Positions 9,721-15,809 of a DNA stretch of 15,809 nucleotides are shown in pieces. Both the position numbers and the translations under genes were made by a program. The stretch's first letter is position 1, and each line of letters starts with the position of its first letter. The notes under the pieces are model-generated. The model ran no database searches and was not told the DNA's origin. It worked only from the letters and a program-made list of their open reading frames with translations. This DNA comes from Asterionellopsis glacialis (lineage: Eukaryota > Bacillariophyta > Plagiogrammaphyceae > Rhaphoneidales > Asterionellopsidaceae): assembly GCA_014885115.2 (NCBI GenBank), contig WKLE02004908.1, positions 1-15,809 on the forward strand. The letters are read 5' to 3'.

Positions 9721-10398
9721 AAATTAGTTTTATTCCTCCTCCTTTTCAAATAATTTTTGTATTTTATTAGTTGCTATTAGTGTTAAGTAAACTGTAAGAT
9801 TTTTAAAGATAATTCAGTAAAATACTAGGGGTCTACAGGGTTCTAGTGGCAGTGGTATCTAGATGGTCATATCAAGACAAAGCATGGGAAGCACAGGTAG
9901 TATAGATGATGCAAGCTTTCTGTTATAGGCTTTCATCAAACTTAACAATGCCCCTTGCTCTATGAATAACACCTGCTGCCATAGTACAAGAATACTGCAC
10001 ATCATAGCACCATTTAAGAAAAACTTTCACCATGTGGATCTCTCCAAAACTGCATTTAGAATATAGTGGGGAACACCAATAACCAGAAGGATCACATGCA
10101 AGAGAAGCCAGTAAGGAAATAGGATCTATTTGTGTTCTGGTAGTAGGTTGAATGGTGCTGGAGCTACCTGACCTATAGTGCAGTGTTCATCATACACAAA
10201 AGAGACTGCCATTAAGACAATACTGAACACAGAGAACATTGCAGCTTTTTTAAAAAGAAGCAGCAATATAGTAGGCCACACTGCAGATCTAGATTTTATT
10301 TTTTGGTTGCCCATAGTAATTTAGACTGCAGCATATGTTTATATTCATTTGCTATTGACTATGTTATTCATCTCATATTTTTGCTAAAATTGAACTGA
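9721..10398. other. Spacer with weak coding-like fragments only
   Basis: On the minus strand, a 62-codon ATG frame (10314-10126) with a hydrophobic centre overlaps the end of another open run of about 75 codons lacking an ATG in a different frame. No domain is recognisable, and I treat both as chance or heavily decayed coding DNA. Confidence 0.35.
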
Positions 10399-10860
10399 AG
10401 TCATAGACTACTTTGTTGGGGTATGACATTAAATAGAAAAATCAGGAACACAACTGAATTGGTACAGATGAAGACCAAAGACTACAAAGTGTACTCATTT
10501 AATAAGGTTGCTAAGGCTAATGTTGAGTAGAGCATGAAATCTCAGACATCTCTGGTTGCTGCACAACTCAGGAACCCTGGAATACTGATTTACACCACAG
10601 ACAAGGCTCTTCTCCTTCATAGCTGGTGGGCCTACATGACCAAACATCACAAGTATCTTCAACTGGATCATCTGGATCTGGAAGCCAACAATTCACTCTG
10701 GTATGTTTGCCCCTTCACAATGTTTGGCTACTTCTCATCTAACCCTCCTATAGCAGTACAACAGCATAGCTCTAGTCAATCCTTCCACTGGTTTTGGCCA
10801 GGAGTACTGCTGACCTTGGACTTCATCAGGAAGGAGCATGCAGATAAAATAGATCTTTAG
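10399..10860 (+). pseudogene. Unrecognised open frame with one in-frame stop (candidate gene relic)
   Basis: A single reading frame stays open from 10399 to the stop at 10858-10860 except for one TAG at 10528-10530. An ATG lies at 10423, and the part after the stop has its own ATG at 10534 (108 codons). The segment is visibly richer in G+C than its surroundings, and its composition is protein-like rather than low-complexity, with several Trp, His and Tyr residues (for example HSWWAYMTKHHKYLQL). I recognise no family. It may be a decayed gene or mobile-element fragment, a gene whose TAG is removed by splicing, or chance. Confidence 0.3.
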
Positions 10861-11744
10861 TTTTTGTGTGGGCAAGGCAGCTAAATTAGAGCTCAAAACC
10901 ATCCCCTTGGATCATGTGCTATATACAAGGGATGAATTACTTCAAGTTACAAAAGAAAAAGGATAGCCGTTAAAGTTTCTCTTTTTTAGTACCAACCAAA
11001 AGTGTGCCCTTCCCAAGAACCAAAAGGAAAAAGATACACCAAAGTCATGTATGAAGTAGACAATATATTGTTTATTCATATTTTGAAAACGAATAATGTT
11101 ACAAACGTAGCTTAGGTTATAATTAGCAATGCACAAGAAATTACCAAGACGCATTCTTTTCCTTTATGCCCCATGTAATAATCCTTAGGAATGAACCGGT
11201 TCACAAGCGCTCTGCTTCCTTAGTGTATAAAGGGGGATACAAGAATTGGATCTTGCCCGTCCACTCCTCTCTAAATGTTAAACGCCCTCTTAAACTCCTC
11301 AGTATCTAGTTTCAAGCTTCTTTACTCTGCTACAAGTATAGTGTGTTTTTTAGTACTCTACAACCCACCATCCGTCACTTTCGATCCGCCACTTTTGATT
11401 GTCGGTGTATACCAAAGAACTCGAATCCAATTCAAAACGAATATTCTTTTTCGAAACATGATACAAGTTTCTCCTTGTGTTTCAGTCGACCACCACTTTC
11501 CAAATTTTCGCCTATCCCAATAGTTGCGCTTGAACGGGAGTTATCGAAAATGTAAAATGGGACATCTATACAATCCAGTCAGTCTTGAGCAAAAGATATT
11601 GGCAATATCCATAGTGCGAGTGGACGAATTCATGATTCTACGTTTGCTCTTTTTCTAAATGGACCAAACTCACTAGGGAAGCAGGAAAAAATGCATCCCG
11701 AAACACCAACACTCAAGTCCTCCAGACCAATAGGAACTCGTCTT
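10861..11744. other. Spacer without a recognisable gene
   Basis: G+C rises again from about 11.16 kb, marking the end of the AT-rich spacer. Overlapping plus-strand frames at 11275-11523 and 11343-11555 have no motif and cannot both be real. A TATA-like GTATAAAG lies near 11224, but no gene follows it convincingly. Confidence 0.4.
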
Positions 11745-12077
11745 TTAAGGCACTAGTTGTACAATCCATATCACAACTTCTAAATCCTTCCATAGAAACA
11801 ACATCCACTCGCGACTTCCACTCGCGACTTCCTGGGGCACAATCTGAAGATTCAAAGCTGTCGTGCGTTTTTCATAAACATGTTTCTCTTCCCCAATCCT
11901 CCAAGTAAGAAGAGACTGGTTGAATGAAACATATGTACCCTCTAGCTTGGTTATATAATAGTCTTGTACCAGCCACTTAGGGGTCTCATTCCAAAAACTC
12001 GACAACAAATTCCCTGGACGGACAGGTACGGTGTTTTTCAATCGCATAATAGTACTGTTCTTTTGCTGCGGGTGCAT
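11745..12077 (-). CDS. Hypothetical 110-residue open frame, weakly supported
   Basis: An ATG-initiated frame with a normal-looking composition (five Trp, no low complexity) and no recognisable domain. A different minus-strand frame that starts upstream (about 12158) and ends at TGA inside this stretch (about 11990) also reads as protein-like, so reading-frame assignment is uncertain. A perfect 13-bp tandem duplication (11805-11830) lies within it and would shift the frame in any older gene. It could be a decayed gene, an exon of a multi-exon gene or chance. Confidence 0.2.
   Translation of the reverse strand: MHPQQKNSTIMRLKNTVPVRPGNLLSSFWNETPKWLVQDYYITKLEGTYVSFNQSLLTWRIGEEKHVYEKRTTALNLQIVPQEVASGSREWMLFLWKDLEVVIWIVQLVP
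11805..11830. repeat. Perfect 13-bp tandem duplication
   Basis: CCACTCGCGACTT occurs twice back to back, followed by CC. Because 13 is not a multiple of three, the duplication is frame-disrupting for any coding sequence through it, and it looks recent because the copies are identical. Confidence 0.95.
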
Positions 12078-12543
12078 CTTTATTGAACTGCGTGTCTATC
12101 AATGTTTTAGGCAAAATCTCTATTAGCCGGGAAATTCTTTGAAAAGAATGGTGTCATCGTTTGTCCGACTCCACCAAGCCTATTCTTTCCGAAGAGACAC
12201 AGTCAAGAAAGGAATTCAATCAGCGTTTGCTACATGTGTGTCTTGGGGAACACTGTACGTTTATATGCATTTCCTACTTTCCACGATAGCTGCACCACTT
12301 GCTGAGAGGAGGAAAAGTACACTGGTTGGACATGAAATCTTCATCATGATCGTCTCTATCTTTCAAAACTCTCTCAACACGAAAGACCATCACGTCTACG
12401 CCATGCACTGTGAACCATCGATGCTGTTGTGGACGACTCCAATTTTTTGTTGCATAATTCTGGACAGAGAGGCTACGGCATGTTGTTGTCACTTACTATG
12501 ACACCTCTTCTTCCCTCGACCTTGACGAAACAAATATTATTAT

Positions 12544-12567
12544 TTGACATCAACTAACTGATGTCAA
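12544..12567. repeat. Inverted repeat with 9-bp arms, TTGACATCA / TGATGTCAA
   Basis: The arms at 12544-12552 and 12559-12567 are exact reverse complements separated by ACTAAC. Each arm contains TGACATCA or its complement, one base away from the CRE core TGACGTCA. The site could form a hairpin or be a paired binding site. Confidence 0.6.
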
Positions 12568-12679
12568 GAAGGAGGTATGGCAGGATGTATCGCTATTTGA
12601 AACAATCAAAAACAAAAAAAAAGATTCTGTTTCTTCGACTCTGTTGGCACAGACCGTCGATCGCCAATATCTTCAAATC

Positions 12680-12687
12680 TGACGTCA
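12680..12687. promoter_or_regulatory. Perfect CRE palindrome TGACGTCA
   Basis: An exact 8-bp palindrome about 500 bp upstream of the psbO start codon. TGACGT/ACGTCA are the CO2/cAMP-responsive core sequences known from the Phaeodactylum tricornutum plastidial carbonic anhydrase promoter, where bZIP factors act. Function here is inferred from sequence identity and position only. Confidence 0.35.
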
Positions 12688-12755
12688 TTTCGCACTCCTC
12701 AACAACAATACACTGTTACGCACAAAAAATCTCACACTATTTTTTTAGTACACCT

Positions 12756-12769
12756 TCTCTCTAGAGAGA
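12756..12769. repeat. 14-bp palindrome TCTCTCTAGAGAGA
   Basis: This is the longest copy of the TCTAGA-centred palindrome in the window, about 420 bp upstream of the psbO start codon. It shares a 12-bp core with the copies at 3877-3888 and 14909-14920. Confidence 0.5.
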
Positions 12770-12884
12770 GAGGATTTCATAAACCAAAGATTTCTCTCCT
12801 CTTCAAGAGGGTGAAAGATACGCTGTGTGTCCTGCTATGAGCATGTGGACAGACGATACCGAGTACGAACCCGGTAATGATGGG

Positions 12885-12890
12885 TGACGT
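12885..12890 (+). promoter_or_regulatory. CRE half-site TGACGT in the psbO upstream region
   Basis: TGACGT lies about 300 bp upstream of the psbO start codon and overlaps the palindrome ACGTACGT (12887-12894). With the full CRE about 200 bp further upstream it may form part of a bZIP-responsive promoter. This is inference from motif and place. Confidence 0.3.
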
Positions 12891-13188
12891 ACGTAGTCTG
12901 TATGTCGACTCATTGAGGTAAGTATCTTTTGGTTTCAAGCTAACGAAGGTCCTATCTTCCGTCCCTTTTGGCTTTCCGTGTGATGTTGTACGAAGAAACG
13001 TTACTCACGTACCGGGGAATCACCTGTCAGTCAGCGGGGTCAAATTGCCTTCAATCTTTCTCTCGTGTTTTCTGGTCTTTCGCTTCCCGGTTCTTCGTTG
13101 CTTTTCTCCGCGTACGAGGAAGACAGCAAACATCTTACAAGTGCACACTTTCTTAGTCCTTCCTCTGTCAATTTTAATAGCAATCAAG

Positions 13189-14115
13189 ATGAAGTTCACA
13201 GCCGTCAGCGTCCTCGCCCTTGCTGCTTCTGCTAGCGCCTTTGCTCCTGCCACCCCTGCCCAGCGCTCCAGCGCTTTGCAAATGTCCTTGAAGGATGACA
13301 TTGCCAACGCTGGAAAGGCTGCTCTTGCCGGTGCCATCGCTGTCGGTATGATTGCCCAACCCGCCCAGGCTTTGACCAAGTCTGAGATCAACTCTCTTTC
13401 CTACCTTCAGGTTAAGGGAACTGGCCTTGCCAACCGTTGTGCTGAGGTTGTTGGTGAAGACAGCATCACCCCCAAGGCTGGAGCCAAGCTTGTCGATATG
13501 TGCATCGAGCCCAAGGCATGGGCCGTCGAGGAAGAAGTCGGAAAGGCCGGAAAGACCGAGAAGAAGTTCGTCAACTCCAAGGTTATGACCCGTCAAACTT
13601 ACACCCTTGAAGGTATTGAGGGAAATCTTGATGTTGCCGGTGGATCCATTGTCTTCACCGAGAAGGAGGGTATCGATTACGCCCCTACCACTGTCCAACT
13701 TCCTGGAGGAGAACGTGTTCCCTTCCTTTTCACTGTCAAGGATCTTGTTGCCAAGGGTAACGGAGGATCCTTCAAGCCTGGTTTCCAAATGGGAGGTGAC
13801 TTCAACACACCTTCTTACCGTACCGGTCTTTTCTTGGACCCCAAGGGACGTGGTGGAACCACCGGTTACGATATGGCTGTCGCTCTTCCCGGTCTTCAAT
13901 CTGGGGAGGAAGGTGATGCTGAACTTTTCAAGGAGAACAACAAGACCTTCGATATCACTCAAGGACGTATCGAAATGGAAGTCAACAAGGTCAATGCCGA
14001 TGAATCCGAAATCGGAGGTGTCTTCGTTGCCACCCAACTTGGTGACACCGATATGGGATCCAAGGTCCCCAAGAAGATCCTTACCAAGGGAATCTTCTAC
14101 GCCAAGGTTGAGTAA
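13189..14115 (+). CDS. psbO: Oxygen-evolving enhancer protein 1 (PsbO), manganese-stabilising subunit of photosystem II
   Basis: PsbO sits on the lumenal face of photosystem II and stabilises the Mn4CaO5 water-splitting cluster. The 308-residue precursor has three targeting parts: an ER-type signal peptide (1-17) ending at the ASA|FAP junction used to enter secondary plastids, a short transit peptide (18 to about 40), and a hydrophobic thylakoid-lumen signal (about 44-61) ending AQA|L. The latter lacks twin Arg, so it is Sec-type. The mature part is 247 residues, the usual length. Family marks are KGTGLANRC (C84) and DMCIEPK (C105), the conserved disulfide pair; GIDYAP at 161-166; PGGERVPFLF at 172-181; DPKGRGGTTGYD at 217-228; KENNK at 248-252; and VPKK..GIFYAKVE at the C-terminus. 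No intron interrupts the coding sequence. An in-frame ATG at 13045 would add 48 residues ahead of the signal peptide, so 13189 (AAGATGAAG) is preferred. Codons are G/C-ending and strongly biased, fitting high expression. Confidence 0.98.
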   Translation: MKFTAVSVLALAASASAFAPATPAQRSSALQMSLKDDIANAGKAALAGAIAVGMIAQPAQALTKSEINSLSYLQVKGTGLANRCAEVVGEDSITPKAGAKLVDMCIEPKAWAVEEEVGKAGKTEKKFVNSKVMTRQTYTLEGIEGNLDVAGGSIVFTEKEGIDYAPTTVQLPGGERVPFLFTVKDLVAKGNGGSFKPGFQMGGDFNTPSYRTGLFLDPKGRGGTTGYDMAVALPGLQSGEEGDAELFKENNKTFDITQGRIEMEVNKVNADESEIGGVFVATQLGDTDMGSKVPKKILTKGIFYAKVE

Positions 14116-14908
14116 ACACGCAGTTTCATTCATATTATAAAACAAAAAGAAACTATCAAACGTCTTTATGAAGAGTTGTATACCAAATATCATATGCTTT
14201 TCGTGAAACAAAAAACCCTTTTTTCAGTAACATTATAGACACTGCATTACTCCCATGCTACTAGTAACTATGTGCAAATTACTTTATTTTCTATTATTAT
14301 TTTACATTGACTCTACACGGTCCTTGAAGGACAAAGAATTTATTCAGTACTATCATATATTGATTGGTTGTTTATCTAATTTGAATTCGTTGTTTCATCA
14401 AGGTGTTGAGCAACGTTGTCTTCTTGCGATCTTGACAGGACTGGACCTAGCTAGTCTAGTGTACACAGTTGAGGGTGAACGTTGTTCACTGTACTCCACT
14501 GCAGCGCGGTAATTCATATGTTTTTCCCATGTTTGACAATCATTCAAACAAAGAAAAAGTACAGATATAAGGTTGATACAGAAAATGAAATACTCTAGTT
14601 AGTCTACACCCTTTATGTTTAGTAGAGAAGCACAGAATCTCTTAAAGAGTTGTCTTTTTTTAGTTTCAAAAAGAGAGGTTTCAACATTTTTGGGGTGGTT
14701 GGTTGGTTACCTTACAGTTCTTGTGACATTTATTACGCACAACAACTTTTGTCTTTTTTTGTTTCTCATGAACGACATGACGAATCTAAATACTCTCATG
14801 TTTTTTCAATATTAATTGAATGAATCATCTTGAAGGAAAAATGCAAAAGGTACACAAGTCAAGTCATTTGACTTTGTTACTTTTTTCGAACCCAAAACTT
14901 TAGAAATC

Positions 14909-14920
14909 CTCTCTAGAGAG
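14909..14920. repeat. 12-bp palindrome CTCTCTAGAGAG
   Basis: Identical to the copy at 3877-3888. An 8-bp version, CTCTAGAG, follows at 15336-15343. No gene is recognised next to either copy. Confidence 0.5.
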
Positions 14921-15717
14921 TATCAACTAATTGATTAATTAATTTATCGCGAGTATTGCTTACTAAACACCTACGAAACCAACCCTAAACGAGGACAGTA
15001 TTTTCCAGAACAAAATTTTCTTTTAACAAAAAAAAAAAAAGAACAATATTGGAATCATCATGACAATCTTCCTTGCAAAAATGTGGAGGAAAAGCATTCT
15101 CTTCCGAAGGGTCCCCGGACCGCTGACTGGATTTCCCCAAATTGGAGCTTCTCTCTCTTCCGAATCTACTGATGGGGGTCTGTCAGTCTGTTTCATATCG
15201 AGAGTTCGTAGCAAGTACAGACAGACACTGATGGATGATCGATCAAGGGCGGGACATTACACATCAGAATCAATGACAACAGTCGGGAGGCGGTGCAGGC
15301 GGGAAACACGATTAGGTACAGTATACGGTACGTTACTCTAGAGGGGCTACACGAGTACTTCTACCGTTTTTATATTTTTAATACATACTATTTTTTTTGT
15401 GCACATGAAAATACATTTCACGTTATTTTTTCGTAATAAGTACTGTATTCATCCATTCGAGGATGCCATTCTTATTTGTGAATCTAAATATTACAAAAAT
15501 ACCATCATATCATCCTATTTTTGTGGCTTCCTCGGATTACCTTGTACTGGTACTAGGTACGAAGTGTACACTGGACACTCCTAATCATGTAACGAGCCAA
15601 TCAAAGAGCGGGAGAAAGAGAGTTCTCCTTGCTCCCAAAAATTGGTATGTGTTCGTTTTTGCTCCAGTAGAAACCTACCTATGTTTGACAGAGATGTTCC
15701 TGGTCACACGAGAATTT

Positions 15718-15737
15718 TCCGGTGATGTATCACCGGA
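15718..15737. repeat. 20-bp inverted repeat TCCGGTGAT-GT-ATCACCGGA
   Basis: Two exact 9-bp arms are separated by two bases. The near-absent loop favours a dimeric protein-binding site or cruciform over an RNA hairpin. It is the most G+C-rich perfect inverted repeat noticed in the right flank, and no gene is recognised beside it within the window. Confidence 0.6.
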
Positions 15738-15809
15738 GATATTGGTAGTTAATTTAATGTAGAAAATTGAGTAGAGCGAGTTTGCGCTCATTTCAGGTGC
15801 GCATCGACA

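Larger units (their letters stand above)
12078..12900. other. Intergenic region upstream of psbO, no firm gene
   Basis: Overlapping frames occur on both strands (plus 12139-12501, first ATG at 12148; minus 12492-12274, GTG-initiated). Neither has a recognisable domain, and I do not call them. The right half probably contains upstream regulatory sequence of psbO, with a TCTAGA palindrome, a 9-bp inverted repeat and CRE-like sites. Confidence 0.4.
14116..15809. other. 3' flank of psbO and further spacer, no recognisable gene
   Basis: No AATAAA is evident just after the psbO stop. Plus-strand frames at 14255-14512, 15060-15341 (93 codons from an ATG) and 15399-15762 have no motif and no strong codon bias. 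The 15060-15341 frame is the least unlikely, since the stretch is richer in G+C and it could be an exon. Small inverted repeats are present at 14475-14489, 14909-14920, 15611-15628 and 15718-15737. Confidence 0.5.

Noticed and set aside
10126..10314. 62-residue minus-strand frame with a hydrophobic centre
   Set aside because: It is short, has no motif, and a different frame beside it is equally open. Not separable from chance.
4014..12900. A full retrotransposon in the long spacer
   Set aside because: No reverse transcriptase, integrase or protease motifs, no long terminal repeats and no target-site duplication could be seen.
13045..13188. In-frame N-terminal extension of PsbO by 48 residues
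   Set aside because: The ER signal peptide begins exactly at 13189. An extension ahead of it would bury the signal, and no family member needs it.
13174..14211. 345-codon open frame on the strand opposite psbO
   Set aside because: It mirrors the highly biased codon use of psbO, lacks any motif of its own, and lies wholly over a certain gene. It is a compositional shadow.
14880..14910. T-loop-like GGTTCGAA on the minus strand as a tRNA hint
   Set aside because: No acceptor, D or anticodon stems can be drawn around it, and no other tRNA box pair was found in the window.

Overview
The window looks like nuclear DNA of a photosynthetic stramenopile, most likely a diatom. The evidence is a nucleus-encoded PsbO precursor with the diatom-type ASAFAP signal/transit junction, together with a GTAAGT...CAG spliceosomal intron, AT-rich gene-poor spacers and no bacterial-style operons. 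I cannot name the species from sequence alone.

Only two genes are well supported. On the minus strand, a two-exon gene (exon 1 at 3530-666, intron 665-519, exon 2 at 518-315) encodes a type II membrane glycosyltransferase of about 1022 residues. Its C-terminal third is a core 1 beta-1,3-galactosyltransferase (C1GalT-like, GT31) domain. Its N-terminal half reads as a diverged polypeptide GalNAc-transferase (GT27) domain that lacks the residues expected to bind metal. The two families perform consecutive steps of mucin-type O-glycosylation, so their occurrence in one chain is the most interesting protein-level observation here. On the plus strand, 13189-14115 encodes PsbO, the 33-kDa manganese-stabilising subunit of photosystem II, with a complete tripartite targeting presequence.

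Between these genes lies about 9 kb (roughly 4.0-13.0 kb) with no convincing gene. It is AT-rich, carries a (CAA)14 microsatellite, and contains about 1.5 kb (about 7.17-8.69 kb) in which the plus strand is extremely T-rich. That stretch includes a degenerate tandem module present five times. Two patches are richer in G+C: 9.48-9.72 kb, and 10.4-10.86 kb, which holds an interrupted open frame. Weak coding-like fragments occur at 11.7-12.5 kb. A 12-14 bp palindrome centred on TCTAGA recurs near both genes and elsewhere. CRE-like TGACGT(CA) sites lie upstream of psbO. The 1.7 kb after psbO shows no recognisable gene.

The two genes have unrelated roles (secretory-pathway glycosylation and plastid photosynthesis), and nothing suggests joint function. 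I see no CRISPR array, rRNA, tRNA, complete transposon or virus-like gene.
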